This document shows, piece by piece, positions 9,001-17,459 of a stretch of DNA of 64,000 nt (the first letter of the stretch is position 1; each line of letters begins with the position of its first letter). The DNA is from Roseomonas xinghualingensis (GTDB taxonomy: Bacteria > Pseudomonadota > Alphaproteobacteria > Acetobacterales > Acetobacteraceae): NCBI RefSeq assembly GCF_025791835.1, contig NZ_JAOXLP010000005.1, positions 1 to 64,000 of the forward strand, read 5' to 3'. The notes under the pieces were generated by a model. The model was not told the origin of the DNA. It searched no databases and saw nothing but the letters and a program-made list of their open reading frames with translations. The position numbers and the translations under genes are program-made.

Positions 9001-9961
9001 TCACCGCCTCCTCCACCGCCTCGTGCAGCGGCGCCTCCTCGTCCATCCGGACGCGGAGCGGCAGCACGTTCATCAGGGTGGAGGGGGTGCGCGCAGCGGC
9101 ACTACCGAAGCGGTTCATGAAGGTAACGCCAATGATCGCCTCCGCCTCACCGGTCAGGCGACGGCAATAGGCGCCGAGCAGGATGGTGAGCAGGTCAGGC
9201 CAAGCCAGATCATGCATGGCGGCGGTGTGGCGCAGCGCCTCGCCGGTCGCAGCATCGATGGCCGCATGAGCACGGTGCGCGGTGCGGGCCGTCATTGCAG
9301 CGCCCAGGGCAGCACCCTCGGCGATGCCGGTGATATCAGGCGCGCTGGCCATCAGCTTGCGCCAATAGGCCGCATCGGCCTTGCGCCGGGGCGATGCGCG
9401 GTAGGTGGCATCCTCTTCCACCGCCGCACCGAACGGCGCGAGGGGCTGACCAGGGTCGGCGCCGGTCAGCCCCGCGTTGTAGAGGCTGGCCACACGGCGG
9501 ACGATAAGCTCCGTGCCGTATCCATCCAGCACCAGATGATGCGCGCGCTGGTACCAGAGGTGATGGTCCGGCGAGAGGCGGTAGAGACGCTCGGTGGCCA
9601 GTCCGCCGCAGGCAGGATCCATCGGTTGCGCCATGTCGCGCGCCATGGCGGCGCGTGCGGCGATGAGCGGGTCAGGCTCCGCGGACAGATCCACCACGTC
9701 CAGCCACGGGCGCAGCGTGGGGTCCAGCCGCTGCACGGCGCCTCCTGGCACCGGACGGATGCGCAACGCGAGCGAATCCGCCTCGGTTACGGCGCCGTTC
9801 ACTGCCTCCCGGAAGGCCGCCACATCCAGTGGGCCGCGGAATTCGATGTACTGGCCCGTGTTGAATACAGGATTTCCCGGGTCCAGCCGCTGCGCATACC
9901 AGAGTCCCTCCTGCGCCTCCGTCAGCGGCAGTTCGGGCGCCACGTCAACGCTGTCAGCCAT
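6047..9961 (-). CDS. EntF-like non-ribosomal peptide synthetase (C-A-T-TE), predicted serine-activating
   Basis: This 1304-residue single module is close to EntF length (about 1290). Condensation domain, about 10-440: HHLVLDG at 141-147. Adenylation domain, about 445-960: YTSGSTGEPKG, FDVSVWEFF, NLYGPTEAAVDVS, YRTGDLARF and NTSGKLDR; reading the pocket gives DVWHFSLVDK, the serine code of EntF. Thiolation: GGHSLLALDL, Ser carries phosphopantetheine. Thioesterase: GWSVGG nucleophile, LLDSYP and a C-terminal His (PALHGEM). It should join an aryl acid to serine and cyclise a trilactone, in the manner of enterobactin. ATG 9961 was chosen because it overlaps the carrier-protein stop by 8 bases, implying coupling; the longer frame has no ribosome binding site. 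Confidence 0.9.
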   Translation of the reverse strand: MADSVDVAPELPLTEAQEGLWYAQRLDPGNPVFNTGQYIEFRGPLDVAAFREAVNGAVTEADSLALRIRPVPGGAVQRLDPTLRPWLDVVDLSAEPDPLIAARAAMARDMAQPMDPACGGLATERLYRLSPDHHLWYQRAHHLVLDGYGTELIVRRVASLYNAGLTGADPGQPLAPFGAAVEEDATYRASPRRKADAAYWRKLMASAPDITGIAEGAALGAAMTARTAHRAHAAIDAATGEALRHTAAMHDLAWPDLLTILLGAYCRRLTGEAEAIIGVTFMNRFGSAAARTPSTLMNVLPLRVRMDEEAPLHEAVEEAVTQLARMRRHGRYRGEQLRRDLGRLGAGRRLHGAIVNIQPFHEIPSFPGLTAKLHLLGTGPVDDITFDLRTDPGAATLRLDVEANPNLYSAEEAAAHAMRAAHFVSAALATGRFAAVPTATPAEAQRLVEAVNDTAHPVPDTTLAALIGAEMAARPDATAIRFEGRSLSYRVLDERSAALAAVLAGRHIGTGDLVAVSLERSPELVIALLGIMRAGAAYLPLDPAHPEDRLARILASAKPRLALAQVALPGEVEILPPSSWPSRGSAPVGPRPEDAAYAIYTSGSTGEPKGAVITHRAIVNRLKWMRQHYGFAAKDRILQKTPATFDVSVWEFFLPLLAGATLVLAPPGAHRDPAAIARLIREEGITTAHFVPSMLAAFLAHPDARGLAMARVFCSGEELTPDLRDRFHAMMKAELHNLYGPTEAAVDVSYWDASEGDRSRPVPIGRPVWNTRLYVLDDALRPVPPGVTGHLFIAGTQLAREYLGRPDLTARAFIPDPFRPGERMYRTGDLARFRNDGAILYLGRSDGQVKLRGFRIELGEIEAAIASSPMVCQNRVVAREDRPGDKRLVAYLVPAPGYDAAALRAHVAARVPDYMVPVAFVALDALPVNTSGKLDRAALPAPEMGQGRGRSPETETERRLAALFAEVLDLPEVSAEEDFFGLGGHSLLALDLMLRVRESFGRDPGLGALFENPTVARLATLIDAAALPPSDNGLCPLISLARGEESRAPLFVVHPAGGLAWNYGNLARALSPERGVLGLQAPSLDADAPPPASLDALAADYADRVIAAGHPGPIHLAGWSVGGIIAHAMAVRLRELGHAVGALALLDSYPADAWRAEPEPDAATIYRALLTIAGHDPAQCPDLPMERGAVMAFLRQGGTPLGRLPEAVLDGVVRVVEGNNRLIRGHRHRRFDGTVTHFRAAHDHAGRALSPAMWAPYAAGLEVVDVPALHGEMMSGVATGVIAPALRRLMASHPGSAGHLVSLS

Positions 9962-10217
9962 GCACCCGCTTTGCCATCGCGCGCTCAGCCACGGCCCACC
10001 AGGCATCGAGCGTCAGCTTCTCCGCCAGTTCGCCGAAATCGAGCTGGAGCCCGCGCTCGGTCCAGCGGAGCACCATGCTCATGGCGCGCATGGAATCCAG
10101 GCCCAGATCGTTCAGATCGTCGTCACCGCCGACCTCTTCCGGGTCCATGCGAAGGGCACGCGCGATATCGGCGCGCATCCGCTCCCGCGTCATCGGCGGG
10201 TTCGTCTCTTCAGTCAT
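9954..10217 (-). CDS. Stand-alone aryl carrier protein (phosphopantetheine-binding)
   Basis: This 87-residue acidic helical protein carries GLDSMRAMSM, where Ser is the phosphopantetheine site. It resembles the C-terminal aryl carrier domain of EntB/DhbB but lacks the fused isochorismatase half. It sits between the aryl-AMP ligase and the NRPS and should carry the activated dihydroxybenzoyl group to the condensation domain. ATG 10217 was chosen over GTG 10235 because AGGAG lies 10 bases before it. Its end overlaps the NRPS start. Confidence 0.85.
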   Translation of the reverse strand: MTEETNPPMTRERMRADIARALRMDPEEVGGDDDLNDLGLDSMRAMSMVLRWTERGLQLDFGELAEKLTLDAWWAVAERAMAKRVHG

Positions 10218-10231
10218 TTCCGCCTCTCCTG

Positions 10232-11857
10232 TCACGAGCCTTCCTCGGCTATCAGCCTTGCGCGCAGACGGGCGCGCAGCTCCTTGCGGCTGATCTTCCC
10301 GGCTGCTGTCGTCTCGAACTTTTCCACCAGAACCACCTGATCCGGCACCTTGAAGTCGGCGATGCCTCGTGTGCGCATCCAGGCCTTGAGCGCCACCGCA
10401 CGCGGGCGCTCCCCATGCGGGATGACGAAGGCGCAGATCCGTTCGCCCAGGAATTCGTCGGGGATGGAGACCACGGCGGCATCGAAGACGTTGGGATGCG
10501 CAAGGAGATGGTCCTCCACCTCCTCCGCCGATATCTTCTCGCCGGCACGGTTGATGTGGTCCCCTGCACGACCCTGCACGACGAGGTAGCCCTCCTTCGT
10601 GCGGCGCACGATGTCGCCGGTGCGGTAGAAGCCGTCGGCGGTGAAGGAGCGCGCGTTCGCCGCCTCGTCGTTATGATAGGCACGGATCGTATAGGGACCG
10701 CGTGCGAGGAGGTAGCCAGCCTCCCCCTCCGGCACGGGCTCGCCCAGGTCGTCCACGATCAACACTTCATCATGGGGGCTGATGGGGCGGCCCTGGGTCT
10801 CCAGCACGATTACGTCCGGGTCGTCGAGGCGTGTGTAGTTCACCAGCCCCTCCGCCATGCCGAAGACCTGCTGCAGCTGGCATGGCAGCGCCTCATTTAC
10901 GCGCCGTGCGGCCTCCGGTGTCAGCTTGGCGCCACCGACAAGCAGCACCTTCAAGCTGGACAGATCATGCTTGGTGCTGGTTGCCGCCTGTGCCCAGAGC
11001 AGGGCCAGCGGCGGAACCAGGCCCGTGATGGTGACGCCCTCGCGCTCAATCAGGGGGAAGGCCGCATCGGGGCTCGGCACCGGGCTCAGCACCACACGTG
11101 CGCCCGCGTAGAGCGCGCCCATGTGGCCGGGCGAGCTCATGGGGAAATTGTGCGCGGCCGGCAGGGCAACCAGGAAGACACTATCCGCCGTTACGCCGCA
11201 GATCTCGTTGCTGGCACGGAAGCTGTAGATATAGTCGTCATGCGTGCGCGGGATGAGCTTGGACAGCCCTGTCGTGCCACCGGAAATCTGCAGAAAGGCG
11301 ACGCTCTGCGGGTCCGGGTCCCCCGGCAGCGCGGCGCGGTCGCCGTCCATGGTACGGAAGGATGTGAACTCCGCCGCATCCCCGACCACGACGACGTGCC
11401 GCAGCCCAGGTGATGCCGCCCGCAGGTCACGCGCGAGCATGCGGTAGTCGAAGCCGTCTGCCCCGCGTTCGGCACAGAGATAAGCGGCAGCTTCAGCCTT
11501 GGCGACGAAATGCGCGATTTCCGTCAGCCGATGTGCCGGAAGGGCATAGACGGGGACCAGCCCGGCACGGAACAGCCCGAAGACAGCAGAGAAGAACTCG
11601 GGAATGTTGCCGAGCTGAACAACAACGCGGTCGCCCGCGCGCAGACCGAGGGCGAGGAAGCCGGCTGCCGCCGCCTCGGCCCTTGCCTGCAGTTCGGCAT
11701 AAGTCCATCGCTGGTCGCCGCCCACCACTGCCACGGCATCAGGGCGCTCGGTCGCGCGTTGGCGAAGAAAGGCTGGAAAGGTTTCGCCGCTCCAATACCC
11801 GGCCGCGCGGTAGCGCGCCGCGAATTCGGATGGCCATTCCTGTCGGAGCGGGATCAC
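10232..11857 (-). CDS. 2,3-dihydroxybenzoate-AMP ligase (EntE/DhbE-like)
   Basis: An ANL-superfamily ligase that adenylates an aryl acid and loads it on the carrier protein. Signatures: [19 protein letters not shown] (P-loop), [51 protein letters not shown] and the catalytic Lys in [11 protein letters not shown]. The Ser in NFPMSSPG is the DHB-type residue; salicylate ligases usually have Cys there (family knowledge). I chose GTG 11857, preceded by AGGACAGG, giving 541 residues as in EntE/DhbE (about 536-539). The upstream ATG at 11920 lies inside a Fur-like box and would add a tail absent from the family. It is first in the ligase-carrier-NRPS operon. Confidence 0.9.
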   Translation of the reverse strand: MIPLRQEWPSEFAARYRAAGYWSGETFPAFLRQRATERPDAVAVVGGDQRWTYAELQARAEAAAAGFLALGLRAGDRVVVQLGNIPEFFSAVFGLFRAGLVPVYALPAHRLTEIAHFVAKAEAAAYLCAERGADGFDYRMLARDLRAASPGLRHVVVVGDAAEFTSFRTMDGDRAALPGDPDPQSVAFLQISGGTTGLSKLIPRTHDDYIYSFRASNEICGVTADSVFLVALPAAHNFPMSSPGHMGALYAGARVVLSPVPSPDAAFPLIEREGVTITGLVPPLALLWAQAATSTKHDLSSLKVLLVGGAKLTPEAARRVNEALPCQLQQVFGMAEGLVNYTRLDDPDVIVLETQGRPISPHDEVLIVDDLGEPVPEGEAGYLLARGPYTIRAYHNDEAANARSFTADGFYRTGDIVRRTKEGYLVVQGRAGDHINRAGEKISAEEVEDHLLAHPNVFDAAVVSIPDEFLGERICAFVIPHGERPRAVALKAWMRTRGIADFKVPDQVVLVEKFETTAAGKISRKELRARLRARLIAEEGS

Positions 11858-11910
11858 GTTGGGCCTGTCCTGGTGCCGGTTAAAGGCAGGCGGCAGAGCC
11901 TGCCCGCTCT

Positions 11911-11925
11911 TGATAACCATTCTCA
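11911..11925. promoter_or_regulatory. Fur-like box upstream of the DHB-AMP ligase
   Basis: TGATAACCATTCTCA agrees with the 7-1-7 Fur consensus TGATAATNATTATCA at 12 of 14 informative positions. It lies 54 bases upstream of the chosen GTG of the ligase gene on the minus strand, where it could cover the promoter. Iron repression of the ligase-carrier-NRPS operon is the expected outcome. In many alphaproteobacteria iron control uses Irr or RirA instead, so the regulator is not certain. Confidence 0.6.
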
Positions 11926-12029
11926 ATAAGGCACGCACCCTTGCAGCACAAGACCGGTGCAGGGTTCCTATCCGGGCGCAATCCTCCGGGGCCACCCGGC
12001 TGGCAGCGCCCGTTGAGAGGGGTCCTGGC

Positions 12030-12998
12030 TCAGTCCACCCTCACCCCCGCAGCCTTCAGCAGCGGCGACCAGCGCGTGCGCTCGGCCGCCAGGAAGGCGC
12101 CGAACTCCGCTGGGCCGAGCAGCGCCGGCTCCACTGCCTGCTCGGAGAAGCGGGCGGCCAGGGCAGGATCCATCATGGCCTCTGCAGCCGCGCCGTGCAG
12201 GCGCGCCACCACCTCCGGCGGGGTGCTCGCAGGGGCGGCCAGACCAAACCAGTTGCCCATTTCGTAACCCGGCGCGGTTTCGGCGATGCTTGGCACGTTA
12301 GGCAGCAGGCGGGACCGCTCCCCGGAGGCAACGCCGAGCAGATGGATGCGGCCGGCCTGTCCCAGGGGCACCAATACCGGCCCTGTGCCGACGGTTGCGT
12401 CCAGCTTGCCCGAAAGAAAGTCTCCCATCATCGGCCCTCCGCCCCGATAGGACACATGCAGCACCGAGATATTCGCCAAGTGTTCCAGCAGGATGATGCC
12501 GAGATGGCTGCCCGAGCCGATGCCCGAAGAGGAGAAGACCACCTCCCCTGGCTTCGCGCGCGTCGCCGCCAACACATCCGCGACGGAGCGCCAGGGCCGG
12601 TCTCCCGGTACGGCCAGCACATCCAGGATGTTGCCCAGTCGTGCCACAGGGGCAAAGCCACGCTCAGGTTCGAAGGCCAGTTTCTCGTAGATGGCGGGGT
12701 TGATCGTCAGTGGGCCGGGCGTGGCGAGCAGCAGCACATGCCCGTCCGGCGTGGCGTTGGCCACCGCCTCGGCGGCGATATTGGCGCCGGCGCCAGGGCG
12801 GTTCTCCACCACCACGGCCTGGCCAAGCCGCGTGGAAAGTGCCGGGGCAAGCAGCCGTGCCGCGATGTCCACGGCGCCCCCCGGCGCGAAGCCGACGAGG
12901 AGGCGGATCGGCCGGTTCGGCCAGGCGCCCTGCGCCCGGGCAAGGGCCGGAAGGGCGAGCGCACCGGTGGCGAGAAGGGTCCTGCGCTGCATCGTCAT
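12030..12998 (-). CDS. Bug/TctC-family tripartite tricarboxylate-type substrate-binding protein
   Basis: This 322-residue periplasmic binding protein has a Tat/Sec-like leader ([20 protein letters not shown]). Family hallmarks follow: [56 protein letters not shown] and [12 protein letters not shown]. The ATG overlaps the TGA of the M20 hydrolase, so the two are translationally coupled. No TctA or TctB membrane subunit is nearby. The ligand is unknown; coupling to the hydrolase suggests an N-acyl or amide compound (inference). Confidence 0.88.
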   Translation of the reverse strand: MTMQRRTLLATGALALPALARAQGAWPNRPIRLLVGFAPGGAVDIAARLLAPALSTRLGQAVVVENRPGAGANIAAEAVANATPDGHVLLLATPGPLTINPAIYEKLAFEPERGFAPVARLGNILDVLAVPGDRPWRSVADVLAATRAKPGEVVFSSSGIGSGSHLGIILLEHLANISVLHVSYRGGGPMMGDFLSGKLDATVGTGPVLVPLGQAGRIHLLGVASGERSRLLPNVPSIAETAPGYEMGNWFGLAAPASTPPEVVARLHGAAAEAMMDPALAARFSEQAVEPALLGPAEFGAFLAAERTRWSPLLKAAGVRVD

Positions 12999-14221
12999 TC
13001 CCCGTTCCCGGCCTTCCCGTTCCCGGCCGCATCGGTGGCATCGCCCAGTGCGTGGGCGACGAGGCTCACCCAGTAGGCGGCGCCGACCGGGATCAGCGCG
13101 TCGTTGAAGTCGAATTTCGGCGTGTGGACGTGGTGGAAGCTGCCATCCTCAGCCACGCCGTTGCCCACCAGCATGAAGGCACCGGGGCGCGCCTGCAGCA
13201 TATAGGCGAAGTCCTCCCCCGCCGTGATCGGTGGGAAATCCGTATCCACCATCTCCGCGCCCGCCAGCGCGCCTGCGGCCCGGGCCGCGAGGGCGACCTC
13301 CCCTGCGGTGTTCACCAGGGCGGGATAGTCGTGGCGGTATTCCACCTCTGCCGTGCAGCCATGGGCGGTGGCGAGGGATTCGGCCAGCTCCCGCAGGCGG
13401 CGTCCCATGATCTCGCGCACCTCCGGCTTGAAGGAGCGACCGGTGCCGGAAACCTGTGCCTGGAAGGGGATGACGTTCGGCGCGCGGACATCACCCGCAG
13501 CGATATGGCCAACGCTGAGCACACCCGTCTCCCGCGCCGGCAGGTTGCGGCCGATCACGCCTTGCAAAGCGCCGATGAAGGCAGCCAGTGGCTGGGTTGG
13601 GTCGGTCGCGCGATGCGGCACGGCGCCGTGGCCACCTGTGCCCCGGAAGATAACGGACCAGGTATCCACATTGGCCAGCATGGGACCGGTGCGGATGCCG
13701 AAACGTCCGAGGGCAAGCCCGGGTTCATTGTGCAGGCCGAACACCGCATCGGCTGGAAAGCGCTCGAACAGCCCCTCCTCCACCATGCGGCGGCCACCAC
13801 CCAATCCTTCCTCGGCGGGCTGGAAGATGAAGTGTACGATGCCCGCGAAATTCGGGTTCTCCGCCAGATACCGTGCCGCCCCCAGCAACATGGTGGTGTG
13901 CCCATCATGCCCGCAGGCATGCATCACGCCTGGATGGATGGAGGCGTGCGGTAGCCCTGTCGTCTCATGAATCGGCAATGCGTCCATATCGGCCCGCAAC
14001 GCGATGGCGCGCTGGCCTGGCAGACGGCCCTTCAGCGTGCCGACCACCCCCGTGCCGGCCACTCCCTCCTCCACCTGAATGCCCCATTCACGCAGTTTTC
14101 CTGCGACGAGGGCGGCGGTCCGCCTCTCCTCAAAGCCCATCTCCGGATGGCGGTGAAGATCGTGGCGGATGGCGACAAGGTCGTCCTGCCTCGCCGCGAG
14201 GCGGTCGATCAGGTCATGCAA
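12995..14221 (-). CDS. M20 family metallo-amidohydrolase
   Basis: This 408-residue member of the M20D group (hippurate, IAA-amino-acid and N-acyl-amino-acid hydrolases) carries IRHDLHRHPEMGFEE, LRADMDALPI, HACGHDGHTTML (metal ligands), FQPAEEGLGGG and ITAGEDFAYML. The dimerisation insert lies between about 185 and 290. Upstream of residue 1 the frame stays open for 125 codons inside the MFS gene. I chose TTG 14221, with GGAG ten bases earlier, because M20D proteins start just before the AIRHDLH motif. It overlaps the Bug gene by 4 bases and follows the MFS gene by 31. Confidence 0.85.
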   Translation of the reverse strand: MHDLIDRLAARQDDLVAIRHDLHRHPEMGFEERRTAALVAGKLREWGIQVEEGVAGTGVVGTLKGRLPGQRAIALRADMDALPIHETTGLPHASIHPGVMHACGHDGHTTMLLGAARYLAENPNFAGIVHFIFQPAEEGLGGGRRMVEEGLFERFPADAVFGLHNEPGLALGRFGIRTGPMLANVDTWSVIFRGTGGHGAVPHRATDPTQPLAAFIGALQGVIGRNLPARETGVLSVGHIAAGDVRAPNVIPFQAQVSGTGRSFKPEVREIMGRRLRELAESLATAHGCTAEVEYRHDYPALVNTAGEVALAARAAGALAGAEMVDTDFPPITAGEDFAYMLQARPGAFMLVGNGVAEDGSFHHVHTPKFDFNDALIPVGAAYWVSLVAHALGDATDAAGNGKAGNGE

Positions 14222-14252
14222 GTTCTCGGAACTCCAGCAGACAAGGAAAGGA

Positions 14253-15494
14253 TCATCCCTGCCCCTTGGCGGGCCTCCCCTCAGCCGGCCGCCACGTGCG
14301 CAGGGCCACGGAAAGGGACACGGCCAGAAGCAAGACGCAGACCAGCAGGTAGGGCAGCACGGGGCCGGCCATGTAGAGCAGGCTTCCCACGACGGGCCCA
14401 AGCACCATGCCCAGCCCCTGCGCGCTGCCCGCCGCACCCGCGGCGCCACCCTGCTCCGCCGGGCCCACGGAATTGGCCACCATGGCGGAGAATCCAGGGA
14501 AGACCCATCCCATCCCGGAAGCCGCGATGAAGTAGGAGGCGCCGAGCATCCAGGGCCCATCCGCCAGCGCGACGGAACCGAAGCCGAGCCCCGCAACCAG
14601 CGTGCCCACCCCCACCATCCTTTCCGGCGGAAGGGAAAGCCGGGTGGCGACAGCCTGGGAGAGCACCAGCGCGATGCCCACCATCATCAGCGCCGAGCCA
14701 GCGGCCCGCGCCGAAGCCTCGGGCGGCAGGCCCAGCCGGTCCAGCGCGAAGAAGCCGATGGTGACCTGGGCGATCGCCACGCTGAACATCGCTGCAAAGC
14801 CAATAAGGAGCGAATGGCGCAGGCGAGGGTCCAGCAGGCGGAGCGCCATCCGTGGCGGCCGCGCCTTCTGTGCCGGAGCAGGTACCTTCCACCAGATCGC
14901 CAGCAACGCGACCAGCGGCAGGGTGGCCGTGGCGAGCAGCGGCGCGCTCAGCCCATAGGGTACCAACAGCGCCGCAAGTGCCGGCCCAAGCACGAGCCCC
15001 GCCCCGCTTCCCGTGCCCAGCATGGCCATGGCGGCCGCCCGGCGGTCGGGCGCGACCCGGTCTGCAATCAGCGCGCCGCTGGCCGCGGGAATGGCCGCAT
15101 AGGTGCCACCCACCAGCGCGCGCCCGACCACCAACCCGCCAAAGACGAGTACCGCCGGAAGCTGCCAGCGCAGCGCTGCATCGATGAACAGGCACAGAGC
15201 CCAATAGGCAAGGGCGAAGCCGACTGTCCCGGTGAGCAGCACGGCCCGGCGCCCGTGTCGGTCGCTCGCCAGGCCCCAAGGGCGTGCGCCGAGCATCCAC
15301 ATGACGCCTGATGCGGTGACGGCCAGGCCTGCCTGCCATGGCTCCAGCCCCGCCACCCGCGCGATAGGGCCGATCAGCGCGATAAAGGCCATCATTGCAA
15401 GGCTGCCTGAAAAGGTGGCAACCATGAGCGACAACAGGACGGGATCCCGTATCCGGCGGGCGATGCCGTCGGGGCCAACCTGGTCACGCGTCAC
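14253..15494 (-). CDS. Major facilitator superfamily transporter
   Basis: This 413-residue protein has 12 apparent membrane helices. The MFS loop 2-3 motif is present (GLASDRHGRRAVLLTG), as is an antiporter-type motif C region (GTGSGAGLVLGPALA). It starts at GTG with GGAGG seven bases ahead. Its position between the NRPS operon and the receptor fits an exporter of the siderophore, like EntS. However, it is directly coupled to the M20 hydrolase and Bug genes, so export or import of an amide metabolite is equally possible. Confidence 0.8.
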   Translation of the reverse strand: MTRDQVGPDGIARRIRDPVLLSLMVATFSGSLAMMAFIALIGPIARVAGLEPWQAGLAVTASGVMWMLGARPWGLASDRHGRRAVLLTGTVGFALAYWALCLFIDAALRWQLPAVLVFGGLVVGRALVGGTYAAIPAASGALIADRVAPDRRAAAMAMLGTGSGAGLVLGPALAALLVPYGLSAPLLATATLPLVALLAIWWKVPAPAQKARPPRMALRLLDPRLRHSLLIGFAAMFSVAIAQVTIGFFALDRLGLPPEASARAAGSALMMVGIALVLSQAVATRLSLPPERMVGVGTLVAGLGFGSVALADGPWMLGASYFIAASGMGWVFPGFSAMVANSVGPAEQGGAAGAAGSAQGLGMVLGPVVGSLLYMAGPVLPYLLVCVLLLAVSLSVALRTWRPAEGRPAKGQG

Positions 15495-15512
15495 GCTTCG
15501 CCCTCCTCAACG

Positions 15513-15581
15513 AGCGGCCCGGGGGTGGGCAGCTGGCTGTTGCGATTACAGCAGCTCAGCCTTTACCATCCCCGGGCCGCT
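15513..15581 (-). promoter_or_regulatory. Long inverted repeat (structured leader or terminator) before the MFS gene
   Basis: A perfect 12-bp inverted repeat (AGCGGCCCGGGG at 15513-15524, complement at 15570-15581) encloses 45 bases. These contain a second, bulged stem (AGCTGGCTG against CAGCAGCT). The element ends 19 bases before the GTG of the MFS gene and close to its ribosome binding site. It could be a terminator for the propeller gene upstream or an attenuator for the MFS-M20-Bug operon. No U-tract is seen. Confidence 0.5.
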
Positions 15582-15694
15582 TGCCAGTGGATGCCCATGG
15601 AGATGCCGCATCGCAGGCGCTGCCCCGGAACCTGCCGGGCAGCCCTCAGCAGGCCGAAGGCAGCGCTCCAAAAGGCAGTGATGCAACCCTGCCT

Positions 15695-17125
15695 CTACGG
15701 GCGGGGGCGGATGCGCAGAATGGTGTCGCTCTCCGCCTCGCGGACGCCGGCCGACTTGTCCACGACGAAAACCGTGCCGCGCCGGTCGGTTGAGGCGTGG
15801 TTCGCCAGCGGTGCAGGGCCAAGATTGGCGACGATCCGCCCATCCACATCGACCACGGTGATAGTTCCTGCCCCTCGGCTGGTGACATAGACATGACGCC
15901 GCACGGGATCGAACACGGCGTTGAGCGCCCCGGCGCCGACCGGCGTGTCGGCTATGACCTTGCCGCTCTCGCCATCCAGGACCACCAGGTTGTCGCTGCC
16001 CTGGGCAGCAACGAAGATGCGCCCCGTCTGAGGATCGTGGGTAACGCCGATGCTGCTCCGGGCACCCGGCACAGGCAGAACCTTCTCGACCACGTCGGTG
16101 CGCGTGTTGATCGCTGCAACCTCGTTGGTGGTGTTGCTGACCACGTAGAGGCGGTGCGCATCGTGATCCAGGGAAAGGCTTGCCGCCGAGAAGATGCCGC
16201 CCCGCACGCGCGACGCCACCTCGATCCGCTTGGCCACTTCTGGGCTGCGCGTGTTGAAGGCTACGATCTCGGGCCGGAAGGTCGCGCTCGCATAAGCTTT
16301 GCCGAGGGAAGAATCGACGACGACGTCGCGCGCGTGGTTCACCGTCCCCGGCTCGAACTGCCGCACCAGAGAGAGGTCCGACTGCCGGTACACCGCGACG
16401 GTGTTCTGGCGCGAGTTCGTCACCCACACCGTGTCATTGGCATCGTCCACGCCGACGCCGTAGACAGCATAGACGCCGCCATCACGTGGGGCTTGCCCTG
16501 CGTCGCCAGGGCGTGGCGCCGGGGCCGGCGCGGGCTGCGGCGTGGTGCGCGCCACGACCGCGAGCGTCTGTGGATCGAGGCGCAGCAGCTCCGACTGACG
16601 GACCGGCGGCCGGCCAATGGCGGCCGTGACGAAAAGGGCTTTGTTCCGCTCACTATAGGCAGACTGGTACAGCCCCCGCGCCACGCGTCCCTCGGTCACG
16701 TCGTATCCGGCCTGGCCGGAGAACGCGATCCGCGGAGAGACCTTGAGGTTGGCAACGCTGGCGCTGTAGGGCCCCTGCGCCACGACGAGGATCGGGTGAT
16801 TGCCTGATACGGCGTCGGCCGGCACCGTGGTGCGGCCCGAGACCTGCCCTCCCGCATCGGCCACCAGCTCATCCCCGAGGGGCGCGGTGCCGTAGAGCAG
16901 CGTGACCTTCTGCCCTGGCCGGAAGCCCTGCCCCGTGATGGTGACCTCTGCGCCCGCATAGATCGGACTGTTCCGCCCAGCGGAGAAGCGCAATTGCTGG
17001 GATAAGACACTGTCCAGTGCCCCGAAGAGCGGTTGCCCCGCAGCCATGCCGGCACCCAGCATCATGGAACCCGTGATGACGAGAGCGGGGGCGCTTCGTC
17101 TTAGCCAGCCACCGAAAGGCATCAT
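15695..17125 (-). CDS. YncE-like exported beta-propeller protein with N-terminal IPT/TIG-type domain
   Basis: This 476-residue protein (ATG 17125, AGGAG ten bases upstream) has a signal peptide (about 1-30, ending GMAAG). An Ig-like IPT/TIG stretch follows (about 45-125: AGAEVTITGQGFRPGQKVTL). Then come repeated YVTN-type blades: NDTVWVTNSRQNTVAVY, HRLYVVSNTTNEVAAINT, GRIFVAAQGSDNLVVLD and RHVYVTSRGAGTITVVD. E. coli YncE is a periplasmic propeller, reported as Fur-controlled, beside the TonB receptor gene yncD. Here too the propeller is divergent from a TonB receptor. Role unknown; a periplasmic partner in uptake is an inference. Confidence 0.8.
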   Translation of the reverse strand: MMPFGGWLRRSAPALVITGSMMLGAGMAAGQPLFGALDSVLSQQLRFSAGRNSPIYAGAEVTITGQGFRPGQKVTLLYGTAPLGDELVADAGGQVSGRTTVPADAVSGNHPILVVAQGPYSASVANLKVSPRIAFSGQAGYDVTEGRVARGLYQSAYSERNKALFVTAAIGRPPVRQSELLRLDPQTLAVVARTTPQPAPAPAPRPGDAGQAPRDGGVYAVYGVGVDDANDTVWVTNSRQNTVAVYRQSDLSLVRQFEPGTVNHARDVVVDSSLGKAYASATFRPEIVAFNTRSPEVAKRIEVASRVRGGIFSAASLSLDHDAHRLYVVSNTTNEVAAINTRTDVVEKVLPVPGARSSIGVTHDPQTGRIFVAAQGSDNLVVLDGESGKVIADTPVGAGALNAVFDPVRRHVYVTSRGAGTITVVDVDGRIVANLGPAPLANHASTDRRGTVFVVDKSAGVREAESDTILRIRPRP

Positions 17126-17272
17126 ACCTTGAATTCTCCTGGTCCAGGTGATTGGCCCGCCTGCTCTGGACCGGCGCCTGCGGGCTGCAGCCCCACCTTC
17201 CACATGAAGGACATGGCCGCCCGATCCGCATTCGGGGCTTTAGTAAGTGCAATTGCGAAACATTTGCATTCT

Positions 17273-17295
17273 TGACAGGACTTAATGTTCTGTCA
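17273..17295. promoter_or_regulatory. Imperfect inverted repeat in the propeller/receptor divergent region
   Basis: TGACAGGAC (17273-17281) and GTTCTGTCA (17287-17295) are complementary at 8 of 9 positions around TTAAT. This is the size of a dimeric repressor or activator site. It lies in the 358-bp divergent region (17126-17483), about 150 bases from the propeller start and 190 from the receptor start. The regulator is unknown. Confidence 0.4.
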
Positions 17296-17426
17296 GTCAG
17301 GTGCCGCAGACGGACGACGCACCAACAGGATCATCGCCGGAATATTCCTTTATAAAACCGATGCTTGCTTGCCCTCTTGGCATCACCCGACCGAGGTCAT
17401 CGCGGAGGTTTAACCCACACCAAAGA

Positions 17427-17454
17427 TTGACAGGCATTACACCCAGTTTAAATT
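17427..17454 (+). promoter_or_regulatory. Candidate sigma-70 promoter of the TonB receptor gene
   Basis: TTGACA at 17427-17432 is a perfect -35 box. TAAATT at 17449-17454 follows after 16 bases. The Fur-like box at 17460-17474 would overlap the transcription start, a usual repressor position. Confidence 0.45.
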
Positions 17455-17459
17455 GCAAT

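Noticed and set aside
8327-11413. A 1028-codon open frame on the plus strand opposite the NRPS and ligase
   Set aside because: It has no domain, is rich in Arg/Gly/His/Gln, and lies wholly antisense to strongly supported genes. GC-rich third positions create such frames.
14222-14596. N-terminal extension of the M20 hydrolase into the MFS gene
   Set aside because: The extension is Trp/Arg/Pro-rich out-of-frame translation of the MFS gene; M20D proteins start near TTG 14221.
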